Positions 26,628 to 35,550 of a stretch of DNA of 64,000 nt are shown in pieces (positions within the stretch are counted from its first letter, which is position 1; each line of letters starts with the position of its first letter). A model generated the notes under the pieces. The model had not been told where the DNA came from and ran no database searches. It worked only from the letters and a program-made list of their open reading frames with translations. A program made the translations under genes and the position numbers. Location: NCBI RefSeq assembly GCF_002250055.1, contig NZ_CP018866.1, forward strand, positions 1,790,501 to 1,854,500, given 5' to 3'. This DNA is from Sutcliffiella cohnii (GTDB taxonomy: Bacteria > Bacillota > Bacilli > Bacillales > Bacillaceae_I).

Positions 26628-27851
26628 ATGAAAAAGAAATACATATTATATACAAAGGCATTATCAGATTTTGGTTCATTTATGGATATCATTATTTTAA
26701 ACGTACTTGTGTATACGGCGACGGGAAGCGCTGTATGGATGGCTGCTGTAATGGCTGCAAGAACGATAGGAGGAGTAGTAGCAAGCTTATTTTCAGGAAT
26801 ATTGGCAGATCGATATAATAGAAGAAAAATAATGATATATACGGACTTTATCCGTGCAGCAATCATTCTTCTCCTAATACCGTTTCCGGAACCAATCATG
26901 GTAGTATCGGTTGCCTTTCTCATCGGATTATTAAACACATGTTTTATGGTAAGCTTTAGTTCTGAAATACCACAAATATTTGGTCAAGATAAAATAGTAG
27001 AGACGAATTCACTCGTAGCAAGACTGACATCGATTAGTTTAGTAGTTGGCTTTATCGGGGCGGGGATTATAACGGAGCTATTAGGTACAAATGTGACATT
27101 ATTGATTGATTCCTTAACATACATCTTTTCAGGATTAGTTTTACTAGCGGTTAAATGGGAAGCAGGTACAAAAACGTCCAAAAAGGTATTAAGCGGTGTA
27201 AAAAATAAACTAACTTCCATTTGGTTTGATATGAAAGAAGTATTTGCTTATTTAAAAGTAGCACCATTATTATTAATGGTGAACACGGTATTTTTAATTG
27301 GGGCTTTTGCAGGCAGTTCTCATAACCTAGGTATTCCACTATTGGCGGAAAGTATTTCATTCGAAAGACAAACGTTTTATTACGGAATGATTTGGGGAGT
27401 ATGGGGCATTGGTTCCATTCTCGCAACATATACTTTACCAAAACTAAAAATCATTAGAGATGATAGAATTTACTTTGTTTGTTTTGTAGCTGCAATGTTC
27501 ATGTCGGTAGGATTTATAACGTTTTTATCTAGTAATATACTATTTATCATTTTTCTTTTTGCATTTATTACCGGCATATTCGATGCGTCCTTTAACACGT
27601 TACATGCAAGCATTTTGCAGAAAGCAGATAATTCTATTAGGGGAAGAGTTTTTGGAGTAGGGATGCTCTTAAAATCGCTTGGGTTTGCGGTTGGATTTAT
27701 TATTGCACCAGCAATTTTAGAGAAGTTCTCAATGGAAGTAATGGTGTGGATCATGCATGGATCGTTCATAACGGTAACACTCATAATTTTTATTATGGCG
27801 CTATTATTTTCGCATAAACAAAAGTTAAAAGCAGCGGTGAATGTATCTTAA
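26628..27851 (+). CDS. MFS transporter, macrolide-efflux-like
   Basis: A 407-residue protein with about twelve hydrophobic spans. The motif-A-like loop GILADRYNRRKIMIYTDFIRA (between helices 2 and 3) and the start LYTKALSDFGSFMDII place it in the MFS group that contains Mef-type macrolide exporters and many unassigned Bacillus transporters. Substrate unknown. Its last bases overlap the leader of the following CcdA-like gene, so the two are co-transcribed. Confidence 0.85.
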   Translation: MKKKYILYTKALSDFGSFMDIIILNVLVYTATGSAVWMAAVMAARTIGGVVASLFSGILADRYNRRKIMIYTDFIRAAIILLLIPFPEPIMVVSVAFLIGLLNTCFMVSFSSEIPQIFGQDKIVETNSLVARLTSISLVVGFIGAGIITELLGTNVTLLIDSLTYIFSGLVLLAVKWEAGTKTSKKVLSGVKNKLTSIWFDMKEVFAYLKVAPLLLMVNTVFLIGAFAGSSHNLGIPLLAESISFERQTFYYGMIWGVWGIGSILATYTLPKLKIIRDDRIYFVCFVAAMFMSVGFITFLSSNILFIIFLFAFITGIFDASFNTLHASILQKADNSIRGRVFGVGMLLKSLGFAVGFIIAPAILEKFSMEVMVWIMHGSFITVTLIIFIMALLFSHKQKLKAAVNVS

Positions 27852-27870
27852 TATACAGGAGAGAAGTACT

Positions 27871-28599
27871 TTGTACCAACTATTAAGTGAAATAAGCCAA
27901 TTTTTTAGTCAGCCGTTTTTACAACTGAGCCAGCAACTACAACACGTACCGATACTCTTTGTATTTTTACTAGGTGTCGTAGGTGCTCTTGTTCCTTGCC
28001 AAATTACTGGTAATGCAGGTGTCTTCTTTTTATATAGTAATCAAGCTGTCAAACAGAAACGAGTTTTCCTGCCATTGCTTTCGTTTACCGTCGGAAAGAT
28101 AGTAGCTTTTACAATGTTAGGTGGAATTGTTTGGTTGTTTGGTAGAGAAATAGGGAGTGCGTTAACTCCGTATTTTCCGTTGTTAAGAAAATTAGTTGGA
28201 CCTATGTTTCTATTAATCGGTTTGTTCTTTCTCGGAGTTTTTCGTTTGCGGTGGAATTGGACTAGTTTCGAGCTTTCAGAAAGAGTCAAGCGAATAAAGT
28301 TATTCGGACCTTTTTTATTAGGATTTACGATTTCACTCGCTTTTTGTCCGACTATGTTTGTACTATTCTTTTTAACGCTCATGCCTGTAGCGTTAGCCTC
28401 ACCAGTTGGTTTTATTTATCCTGGGTTGTTCGCAATTGGGACAACCGTTCCATTGCTATTTTTCTTTATACTATTATGGCTGTTTGATGCAAAGAAACTA
28501 GTAAAGAAAAGTCGTAAGTTTGGAGTTGCTCTTCAACAGATTACTGGAATTATATTAATAGTGCTAGGAATATGGGAAATAATGACGTATTGGTTTTAA
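27871..28599 (+). CDS. CcdA/DsbD-like or TauE-like membrane protein
   Basis: An integral membrane protein of 242 residues with six to seven spans. Two conserved cysteines sit in GALVPCQITGNAG and SLAFCPTMFVLFF, the arrangement of the CcdA/DsbD family that carries reducing electrons across the membrane. UreH/sulfite-exporter-like proteins share this fold. I choose the TTG at 27871, seven bases after AGGAGAG; an ATG at 27841 overlaps the end of the MFS gene but has no ribosome binding site. No thioredoxin-like or cytochrome partner is next to it. Confidence 0.75.
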   Translation: MYQLLSEISQFFSQPFLQLSQQLQHVPILFVFLLGVVGALVPCQITGNAGVFFLYSNQAVKQKRVFLPLLSFTVGKIVAFTMLGGIVWLFGREIGSALTPYFPLLRKLVGPMFLLIGLFFLGVFRLRWNWTSFELSERVKRIKLFGPFLLGFTISLAFCPTMFVLFFLTLMPVALASPVGFIYPGLFAIGTTVPLLFFFILLWLFDAKKLVKKSRKFGVALQQITGIILIVLGIWEIMTYWF

Positions 28600-28687
28600 T
28601 TTTTTTATTGAAATTTTAATGGAAGGAAGGAATGCTATACTGTAAGAGCGAAATTGTATTGTCAAAGCTACTTTGAGGAGTGATAGT

Positions 28688-28867
28688 ATGGATTTCCAAT
28701 TCCTTCTTCCAGTCATTAATTTATTTCTTGCTATGATTGTTATTATTATTTTGTTTGGACTATTTCGTAGAAGTGAAAGTAAGAAAAGTATCGGTACATT
28801 AATTCTTGTCATCATAATTATTATTATTTTCTTCGTGTTTATGGGTGTTATTAGTTTTTATCAGTAA
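28688..28867 (+). CDS. Small two-span membrane protein
   Basis: A 59-residue protein made of two hydrophobic helices (about residues 6-26 and 38-56) separated by the basic loop RRSESKK. ATG at 28688 follows GAGGAGTGAT. A terminator follows directly. Function unknown. Confidence 0.65.
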   Translation: MDFQFLLPVINLFLAMIVIIILFGLFRRSESKKSIGTLILVIIIIIIFFVFMGVISFYQ

Positions 28868-28872
28868 GTGAA

Positions 28873-28903
28873 AGCGATTCTCTAGTGAGAGTCGTTTTTT
28901 TTC
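28873..28903 (+). terminator. Terminator
   Basis: CGATTCTC / GAGAGTCG around TAGT with eight T. Confidence 0.88.
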
Positions 28904-28990
28904 CTATTAAACCCTTTATTTAGGGGGGAGTTCACAAGGCTAGAAAAATAAGGAATGGTTATTACAAATCCTTTATCTTTCTGTTACTGA

Positions 28991-29007
28991 TGTAACGGAA
29001 TTGTTAT
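28991..29007 (+). promoter_or_regulatory. WalR (YycF) box upstream of the yocH-like gene
   Basis: TGTAAC, five bases, TGTTAT: an exact fit to the WalR consensus TGTWAH-N5-TGTWAH. A third half-site-like TGTTAC lies just upstream. It is about 85 bp before the start of a LysM/3D-domain wall protein, a family regulated by WalRK in B. subtilis. Confidence 0.75.
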
Positions 29008-29091
29008 TGGCTTGTTCTTTGTCTCCGGAATTTTCATGGTAACATAAAACTCGTTAGACAAACTTACATATGAAAGATGGAGGAAAAGAAT

Positions 29092-30000
29092 ATGAAAAAA
29101 GGCATCCTTTCATTTGTTTCAGCAGCTGCAATCGCTGGGGCATTTAGCTTTGTAGGAAGTGCATCTGCAGATGAAGTTACCGTACAAAAAGGTGATACAC
29201 TTTGGGATATCGCCAATAAGCATCAAATTTCCGTAGAGGAATTGAAAGATTGGAACGATCTCTCCTCAAATCTTATTCGACCAGAGGAAAGGTTAAAAGT
29301 TGCCCTTACAGAAAGCTATCATATACAAAAAGGAGATACACTATCCGAAATAGCTGAGAACTATAGTGGAATCTCGTGGCAAAGTCTACAAAAATGGAAT
29401 TCTATTAAAAATGCAGACTTAATTTATGCTGGAGATACGTTAAAAGTGTATTTGAAAGGGAGTCCCAATGGATCTGACACACAGCAAAAAAAGGTTGAAA
29501 CAGCAAAACCAAAAACAGATGAAACAGTTGCTTCAGAGCAAAAACACGAGGTGAAGGTAGAGGAGAAATCGAAAGTCGATAGTACTCCGACCGAACAACC
29601 AGTTCACGCTAATGAACAAAAACGTTCAGAAACTAATGCTGATCAAACAGAAAAGAAAGTGGAAGATACAGCTAAAGATGAAACAGGCAATAGTAGTGAC
29701 AAAGAAGTTGTAAAAGAACTAACGATGGTTGCTACTGCGTATACAGCAACTTGTGAGGGCTGTTCTGGTATTACATCAACAGGTATTAACTTATTAGAAA
29801 ACCCAGATATGAAAGTTATTTCGGTCGATCCTTCAGTCATTCCGTTAGGCTCAAAAGTATATGTAGAAGGCTACGGAGAAGCAATAGCTGGAGACACTGG
29901 TGGTGCAATTGTAGGTAACAAAATCGATATTTTCATACCCGAAAAACAAGATGCAATTAATTGGGGCGTAAAAGAAGTGAAAGTAAAGGTATATAAATAA
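29092..30000 (+). CDS. yocH: YocH-like cell wall protein: two LysM domains and a 3D domain
   Basis: A 302-residue exported protein. A signal peptide ends near residue 26 (FVGSASA-D). Two LysM peptidoglycan-binding domains follow (VQKGDTLWDIANKHQ, residues about 30-72; IQKGDTLSEIAENYS, about 77-120), then a charged linker and a C-terminal 3D domain (about 210-302) with the aspartates of ISVDPSVIPLG, GDTGGAIVG and NKIDIF. YocH-type proteins are secreted muramidase or lytic-transglycosylase-like wall enzymes. ATG at 29092 is chosen because GGAGG precedes it; the ATG at 29077 has that site downstream of it. A WalR box lies upstream. Confidence 0.9.
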   Translation: MKKGILSFVSAAAIAGAFSFVGSASADEVTVQKGDTLWDIANKHQISVEELKDWNDLSSNLIRPEERLKVALTESYHIQKGDTLSEIAENYSGISWQSLQKWNSIKNADLIYAGDTLKVYLKGSPNGSDTQQKKVETAKPKTDETVASEQKHEVKVEEKSKVDSTPTEQPVHANEQKRSETNADQTEKKVEDTAKDETGNSSDKEVVKELTMVATAYTATCEGCSGITSTGINLLENPDMKVISVDPSVIPLGSKVYVEGYGEAIAGDTGGAIVGNKIDIFIPEKQDAINWGVKEVKVKVYK

Positions 30001-30004
30001 TGAG

Positions 30005-30046
30005 AAAAAAGGAACTCCTAACAAAAAATCGGGAGTTCCTTTTCTA
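30005..30046 (+). terminator. Terminator of the yocH-like gene
   Basis: AAGGAACTCC / GGGAGTTCCTT around an 11-12 nt A-rich loop, then TTTT. Confidence 0.85.
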
Positions 30047-30071
30047 TTGACATAATAATTTAAGTATAAGG

Positions 30072-30665
30072 CTATTTTTCTATTTCTGACTCATATTTTT
30101 CTGATAAAACTTGAAGATCACTCGTCTCATATTTTTCCTCTAAGAGTGGAATAAGTTTTTCCCAGTATACTTGCTGTTCATACAAATCACGATCCCATTC
30201 AACAATCAATTGCTCGATCGTTAATCCGAGTGCTTCTGCAAATGCTTTTTGCTGAGGTATATCTTCTGATGTAACAACATTATTTTCAATCCACGTATTA
30301 ACTTCTTCGTCTGTAAGAACGATATTATAAGTAGTACGAGCATGATCTTTCCAAACGGTTATGTACTCATAACGTTCAGTTGCACTTTGTAATGCTTCTT
30401 CTTTGGATAAATCTCGTTTATTCATTAATTTTTCGTCTCCGATTACACGAATTACCCATTTTTCCAAATTTGGATCGTCTATATCCATGTTTTTAACATT
30501 TTGTACAACATCTTGAAGGATAATTTTATATTCTTCATAATTTAAATCGGCGTTTAGGAATAGGTGTTCTAACGGTGCCGGTGTATTTTCTTCCAGCTCT
30601 GCTTGTTGACATGCCGATAAAACTATCGATACCACTAGGATAGCTATAATAGATTTTAATCTCAT
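30072..30665 (-). CDS. Lipoprotein of unknown function
   Basis: A 197-residue exported protein with a type II signal peptide and lipobox VLSAC (Cys19). The mature part is acidic and helical. It includes VLTDEEVNTWIENNV and QKAFAEALGLTIEQLI, which loosely resemble the helical N-terminal part of SurA/PrsA-type chaperones, but there is no rotamase domain. Good start (GGAGTGATACG). Single-gene unit. Confidence 0.72.
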   Translation of the reverse strand: MRLKSIIAILVVSIVLSACQQAELEENTPAPLEHLFLNADLNYEEYKIILQDVVQNVKNMDIDDPNLEKWVIRVIGDEKLMNKRDLSKEEALQSATERYEYITVWKDHARTTYNIVLTDEEVNTWIENNVVTSEDIPQQKAFAEALGLTIEQLIVEWDRDLYEQQVYWEKLIPLLEEKYETSDLQVLSEKYESEIEK

Positions 30666-30768
30666 CGTATCACTCCAATGTAATGCTACTAATTATAGTA
30701 AATTGGAATGGAACGATTGTCAAAACTTAAAGACTTTGAAACAATAACAATAGTATAGGAGGAGTACA

Positions 30769-31317
30769 GTGAAACTTAAAACGATTATTAAATATATATT
30801 TTTCATATTTATTATAGCGGTTATTCTTCATTTTCTAGATTTTAAAGAAGGAGGTAGATGGTTTTCATCTACTCAAATTACGAATATTCCTGATATTAAA
30901 CATGAGGAGTATGAAGTTGATGTAGTATTTACAAAAGGAGAAAGAGAAAATGTGTTAGAGCAATTGAAACTCCAACATCATTACTTACAAAAAAATGTTG
31001 CCATTCATCCTGAACAATATAGAGATCTTATTACTTCAGATGGATGGAAAGAATTAAAAAGCACTGTTCATTGGTTAAAAACGTTTGGATTTGAAAGTGG
31101 TAGAGTGTTAAATGATATGGAAACAGCAGAAGCGCTCATTCATTTAGTGGAGCGAGATGGTGATTCGTTGTCATTAACGTATTTGAGTAGAATTTTCAAT
31201 GACATTCATTTTTATTTAGTTGATTCGAATAATCAAGAGGTTTGGGGGATTACTCATGCATATGGCTCCAACCGCGAAATTAGAAGATTAAATAAATATA
31301 TTGAAAAAAACTATTAA
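30769..31317 (+). CDS. Membrane-anchored protein of unknown function
   Basis: A 182-residue protein with one N-terminal membrane helix (about residues 8-24, YIFFIFIIAVILHFL) and an outer or soluble remainder. GTG start after AGGAGGAG. I recognise no family. It is divergent from the lipoprotein gene, with about 100 bp between them, so they may share regulation. A terminator follows. Confidence 0.65.
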   Translation: MKLKTIIKYIFFIFIIAVILHFLDFKEGGRWFSSTQITNIPDIKHEEYEVDVVFTKGERENVLEQLKLQHHYLQKNVAIHPEQYRDLITSDGWKELKSTVHWLKTFGFESGRVLNDMETAEALIHLVERDGDSLSLTYLSRIFNDIHFYLVDSNNQEVWGITHAYGSNREIRRLNKYIEKNY

Positions 31318-31325
31318 AATTGCTT

Positions 31326-31363
31326 AAAAGGATGGTCTTATGAAAAAAAGATCATCCTTTTTT
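31326..31363 (+). terminator. Terminator
   Basis: AAAAGGATGGTCTT / AAGATCATCCTTTT (one G-U pair) and a T-run. Confidence 0.88.
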
Positions 31364-31460
31364 CTTAGGGAATTATCGGAAAATTTGGTGAAATAAACAG
31401 GAATTATTAAAATAATGTTGAAATATATAATGTAGATTATTTTAAGGAGGGGAACGTCAG

Positions 31461-31691
31461 ATGAAAATTACAGAATATATGGGAAATAAAGTTTGTACGA
31501 TGGATGTAAATATCGAAGGCTACAAAGTAAAGGTAGAGTTTATGTTTTCACCAAATCACCCAGAAATTCTCGATTGTAGTATTCGAATTGATGGAGACCC
31601 ACCGTTGCCTCTACGTGCAAAAATTATGGAAATGGCAGAAAAAGAAACAGAAACTCAATTTCTAGCATTAAAGGAAAAAGCAATTAAATAA
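31461..31691 (+). CDS. Small conserved-looking hypothetical protein
   Basis: A 76-residue soluble protein with an AAGGAGGGG ribosome binding site. The first half is beta-rich (VDVNIEGYKVKVEFMF), the second an acidic helix. No family recognised. Followed by its own terminator, so probably an independently expressed gene. Confidence 0.6.
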   Translation: MKITEYMGNKVCTMDVNIEGYKVKVEFMFSPNHPEILDCSIRIDGDPPLPLRAKIMEMAEKETETQFLALKEKAIK

Positions 31692-31697
31692 ATTTAC

Positions 31698-31729
31698 GAG
31701 ATTCTAGTCCAAGACTGGAATCTTTTTTT
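31698..31729 (+). terminator. Terminator
   Basis: AGATTCTAGT / ACTGGAATCT around CCAAG with a seven-T run. Confidence 0.88.
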
Positions 31730-31804
31730 CATATTAAGCATAGATTTGTAAAAAAACATAGTTTATTAAGTAGAGTTTAGAGAAAAGATGGAGGGGGAAT
31801 TAGG

Positions 31805-31954
31805 ATGGCACATTATGCTTCAAAAGGGTGGTATGTTCAGCAATTAAAGGAGAGAGGAATTAACTATCATCCAACTGATAAGAAAAAGCTAGAAACATAC
31901 CGAGCTGCCATATTACAGAACTTCCTAAACGGCACTCCTTTAGGTGTTAGATGA
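31805..31954 (+). CDS. DUF2639 (YflJ-like) small protein
   Basis: A 49-residue protein that starts MAHYASKGWYVQQLKERGI and continues with PTDKKKLETYR. This is the pattern of the Bacillus DUF2639 family (B. subtilis YflJ), small basic proteins of unknown function often linked to spores. The ribosome binding site GGAGGGGGAATTAGG is strong. Confidence 0.78.
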   Translation: MAHYASKGWYVQQLKERGINYHPTDKKKLETYRAAILQNFLNGTPLGVR

Positions 31955-32005
31955 AAGTGATGTCGAACAAGATATGTCTTCAGATATAAATTGTCCGATT
32001 TTTTA

Positions 32006-32035
32006 TTGAGAACGCACGTTCTTATATGGTAAAAT
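32006..32035 (+). promoter_or_regulatory. Promoter with LexA/DinR-type SOS box
   Basis: TTGAGA (32006-32011), an 18-bp spacer and TAAAAT (32030-32035) surround GAACGCACGTTC (32010-32021), which fits the Gram-positive SOS core GAAC-RNRY-GTTC. It lies about 25 bp before the start of the broken TnpB gene. Confidence 0.6.
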
Positions 32036-32058
32036 ATCACTATAGGGAGGTGAGTGCA

Positions 32059-32759
32059 TTGGCTAAATCAAAAACTCCAAGTTATGTTCTAACGTTAAGA
32101 ATAAAAACTGAAATCCATCAAGAGCATAAATTATCTAAGCGGTTCGAGTTATGTAGGGGCATGTATAATGCATGCTTAAGAGAACTGCTTAAAAGATATA
32201 CAGCTTTAAAACAATCAAAAAAGTATAAAGTTGTTTGTAAGATGGAAAAGGGAAAAAAGCGAAATAAGCTATTTTTAGAGTTGAATAAGGAGTTTGGATT
32301 AGCCGAGTATTCTCTTCATGAGTTTGTGAAACCGATGCAACATAAATTTAAAAAGAATATAGATTCATTTACCAGCCAAAAAATTGCCACAAGAGCTTTC
32401 AAAGCTTTTGAAAAATTAATGTACAAACAAGGAAAGAAAGTGCATTTCAAAAAGTACGGTGAAATGTATTCCGTTGAAGGGAAGTCTAATTCAACAGGTA
32501 TCAGATACAAGGATGGCAATATATTTTGGAACGGTCTAGTTCTTAGAACAATCGTTAAAAGAAAGACGACTATGCCCACCTTGCGCTAGAAGACAAAATA
32601 AAATTTGTTAGAATAAAAAGAGAATGGATTAAGAATAAATATGTATACTACGCTCAATTAGTACACGAAGGCAGGCCTCCGAAAAAGTACAATTCCAAAG
32701 GGATGAAAGATAATAGTTGTACTCAGAAAAGAGTAGGTATTGATATAGGGATTCGCTAG
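32059..32759 (+). pseudogene. tnpB: TnpB (IS200/IS605 type) remnant, frameshifted and cut at the first RuvC motif
   Basis: The N-terminal half of an RNA-guided nuclease TnpB is readable from a TTG start at 32059 after GGGAGGTGA (SKRFELCRGMYNACLREL, LAEYSLHEFVKPMQ, FWNGLVL). Near 32575-32590 the frame shifts by one. The shifted frame continues (ALEDKIKFVRIKREWI, YYAQLVHEGRPPKK) up to VGIDIGIR and then a stop at 32757. VGIDIG is the RuvC-I motif with the first catalytic Asp; the rest of the nuclease, with the other two acidic residues and the zinc finger, is absent. No TnpA is nearby. The 3' end overlaps the tail of the opposing VOC gene. Confidence 0.85.
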
Positions 32760-33792
32760 AATGGCATAGCACAACTCTCCAACCATCAGGGTCTTCGAAT
32801 GTATGAGCTTGCTTATCCCAATATGGATTTACAGGAGGGACCTCGTATGCGCCTAATTTATTTAGCCTTTCTATCATTTCATCTATTTTTTCATGGTCTG
32901 AAAGGTATAACACTAATAAATTATCTTCAGTCGGTGCTGGACAGGGACTACCATTTACGTGCCGAGTAAATTCTAAATGTACTCCGAAACTAGGAAGTCC
33001 ATACATAACACCTTCATAGCCATTTTTGTTAAATCCTCCAATCCGACGCAAGCCTAATCCCTCATCACCGTAAAAGGAGTTCACTTCTTCCCATTTATCA
33101 GTTGGTCGAGCAATCCGTAATTGGTGAACTGGTAAACGCTCGTTCCATTTTTCCTTTATTTTTACTGTATAAGGATAAGAAGGATGGTGTAGTACTTGTT
33201 CTATTGCGCCTTCTATTTCCATTACAATCGGATCAATTTGTGAATCTCGCTCAGTTGGATACCAATGTCGTCCTTTTTTGGATAATACAAATACGCCTGA
33301 TTCATCACCAAAAAATTGAAAAAATTCACTAGTAGAAGCATATTGATTTGGGACCATTTGCAAAAAGTCCTTCATTCTTTCAATATTTTCAGTAGGAAGA
33401 CCAATCTCACATATATCATAAAACATATCAAGTTTTTCAGTGTCTAGATTAGACCTTTCTAATATTTCGAAAACATTACCGTTTGGGTCTAAAAAGTATA
33501 ATTGTTTTCCTTTCCAAAACATGCTAGTTTCACCAGCTTCGTTTTCTAACAAAATATCTAAATGACTTAATTTCTCATACATCATATCAAAATGCACTGT
33601 CGTCGTTCGAAAAGCAACATGATAAAAAGTAGAAATACTAGGTTCCTCGATAAAGCTAAGTAAGGATTTACCAACTTGGAATGTTACGCCATCTTCCCAT
33701 TCCCTAACTACTGGAAGCTCTAACACTTTTTGATAAAAGCGTATTGTTTCTAACAAGTTTGGGGTTTTTAATGTTATTTTTAAAATTTTCAT
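32629..33792 (-). CDS. Multi-domain VOC protein with a tail read from TnpB sequence
   Basis: A 387-residue protein with two to three glyoxalase/bleomycin-resistance-type (VOC) modules: residues 1-115 (FYHVAFRTTTVHFD, LYFLDPNGNVFEILE), a divergent middle module, and about 230-345 ending HTFEDPDGWRVVLCH, which resembles B. subtilis YycE. After about residue 345 the family similarity ends and about 40 residues are encoded by the antisense of the TnpB remnant, so the original stop was lost at the junction near 32750. The start is set at 33792 by TTAGAGGTG; a longer form has no ribosome binding site. Substrate unknown, possibly still functional. Confidence 0.75.
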   Translation of the reverse strand: MKILKITLKTPNLLETIRFYQKVLELPVVREWEDGVTFQVGKSLLSFIEEPSISTFYHVAFRTTTVHFDMMYEKLSHLDILLENEAGETSMFWKGKQLYFLDPNGNVFEILERSNLDTEKLDMFYDICEIGLPTENIERMKDFLQMVPNQYASTSEFFQFFGDESGVFVLSKKGRHWYPTERDSQIDPIVMEIEGAIEQVLHHPSYPYTVKIKEKWNERLPVHQLRIARPTDKWEEVNSFYGDEGLGLRRIGGFNKNGYEGVMYGLPSFGVHLEFTRHVNGSPCPAPTEDNLLVLYLSDHEKIDEMIERLNKLGAYEVPPVNPYWDKQAHTFEDPDGWRVVLCHSSESLYQYLLFSEYNYYLSSLWNCTFSEACLRVLIERSIHIYS

Positions 33793-34288
33793 ATTATTCA
33801 CCTCTAAGGTTACTGTACCATCCCTCATTTAAAAACAAATTCAACTTCTGACTGTACTTTTCTCAGACTTTCGTCGTAAGTCGTACCTAGGTATGTAGGT
33901 GAAGGAGGGTACGAGCCCAATCTGCATACCGTCTAAAGAGAGGAAACTAGATAAAATCATTGAAAATAAAAAAAGGTTGAGACACAACTATTTAAATCAA
34001 AGAAAAAAACGAACAATAAATTTCGGGGGAAAGTCGCTCCGGAAATATACTTCGCTTTCCGCGGGCGTGTCTAGCTCCGGCGGCTTGGTCCGGCTCAAAC
34101 TTCACTTTCCCTCCGTACGATAAGTCATCATCGACTCAACTACCGTTTCGTCGTGATTCCTTTATCTCCTACCATGAAAATATAACACTAAAATATGGAA
34201 AAATGGCAATACTAAATTAGACGCAGCTTATTCTTGTTTTTTGAGGAGAGCGTCATACTCAAAAATCTATCGACTTTTTGGGATCGCT

Positions 34289-35512
34289 TTATGAAACTTT
34301 TGGTTCAACTAGTGTCACGGTGTAGCCTAAATTTTCTAATCTTCGTAGTGAATGTCTAACAATGGACTGTTGTCTTTGCTTATCGAAGTAGTCTTCTCCT
34401 AGATCTACGTACATTTCCTTTCGTGTTAAGAGATAATAGGAGATTCGTAACATCGCATGGGCTACAACAACTGCTGCACGCTTTTTACCTTTACGTGAAG
34501 CAGTCCGACGGTAAAGTGCACCAAGGTAGTTTTTAGACCCTCGAACAGAATGAGCTGCTTCAATGAGTGCTGATTTAAGATATTTGTTTCCTTTCATCGT
34601 TTTGGATGACTTACGTTTTCCAGCACTTTGGTTATTTCCTGGAACTAAACCCGCCCATGAACATAGTTGGGGTGCAGTCGGGAATTGCTCTTTTATATTT
34701 GGACCAATTTCTGCAAGCATTTGTTCCGCCATTTTTCTTCCAATGCCAGGAATGGAATCTAAACGATCTATGTCTTCTTGATCGTCTTCCATCCTTTTTT
34801 CTATCTCTTTGTCTAGTTTATCGATTTGCTCAGTTAGGAAATCGATATGATCCATAATCGTTTTTATCATAAATCGTTGATGTTCTTGAATATACCCTTG
34901 AAGTGCGAGTTTCAATTCATCTTTTTTATTTTTCATTCTTCCTCTCGCAAAGTTTGTTAACTCTTCAAGGTCTTCATTCCCTTCCGCTATGGATCGAAGC
35001 ATATCACGAGAAGAAACTCCCATAATGTCAGAAACAACAGAGCCAAGCTTGATATTAGCTCCTTCTAACACTTTTTGAATCCGATTATATTGTCTGGCAC
35101 GTTCTTCAATTATGCTACGACGATAACGCACAAGTTCACGTAATTCTCGCTGATTTCGGTCAGGAATATAACTAGCTTTAAGTAAACCGTGACGAAGTAA
35201 TTTGGCAATCCATTCGGCATCTTTCACATCGGTTTTACGCCCAGGAACAGCTTTAATATGTTGAGCATTCACAACTAGAAATTCAATACCTTCTGCTTCT
35301 AGTAAATTGACAATAGGTTTCCAGTAGACACTTGTACTTTCCATCGCCACATGGGTACAGTTGTGTTTCTTAACCCAGTCCACCAACTCTATAAGATATA
35401 TAGTTTTAGTTGAAAAAGTTTCAATCTCCTTTCCTTTTGCTGTAATGGCACATGCAGTAATGCTATCCTTGTGGACATCCATACCACAAGCATTCTCAAT
35501 GATTACTTCCAT
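34289..35512 (-). CDS. IS110-family transposase (DEDD recombinase), copy 1
   Basis: A 407-residue recombinase. The N-terminal RuvC-like DEDD domain begins ACGMDVHKDSI (Asp12) and continues with MESTSVYWKP and DVKDAEWIAKLL. A coiled-coil middle follows, then the Transposase_20 domain SIPGIGRKMAEQMLAEIG and AGLVPGNNQSAGKRKSS, whose serine is the presumed second catalytic residue. ATG at 35512 is set by GAAAGGATG. A 50-residue upstream extension would run through the noncoding RNA region and is rejected. Members of this family are guided by a bridge RNA from the element's noncoding end. Confidence 0.93.
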   Translation of the reverse strand: MEVIIENACGMDVHKDSITACAITAKGKEIETFSTKTIYLIELVDWVKKHNCTHVAMESTSVYWKPIVNLLEAEGIEFLVVNAQHIKAVPGRKTDVKDAEWIAKLLRHGLLKASYIPDRNQRELRELVRYRRSIIEERARQYNRIQKVLEGANIKLGSVVSDIMGVSSRDMLRSIAEGNEDLEELTNFARGRMKNKKDELKLALQGYIQEHQRFMIKTIMDHIDFLTEQIDKLDKEIEKRMEDDQEDIDRLDSIPGIGRKMAEQMLAEIGPNIKEQFPTAPQLCSWAGLVPGNNQSAGKRKSSKTMKGNKYLKSALIEAAHSVRGSKNYLGALYRRTASRKGKKRAAVVVAHAMLRISYYLLTRKEMYVDLGEDYFDKQRQQSIVRHSLRRLENLGYTVTLVEPKVS

Positions 35513-35550
35513 TGAAAACATCCTTTCTACGGCGAAGAAGTTTTGAGGCT

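Noticed and set aside
33899-34123. 74-codon reading frame and similar frames in other repeat copies
   Set aside because: They lie inside the dispersed repeat, differ between copies and have no proper ribosome binding site.
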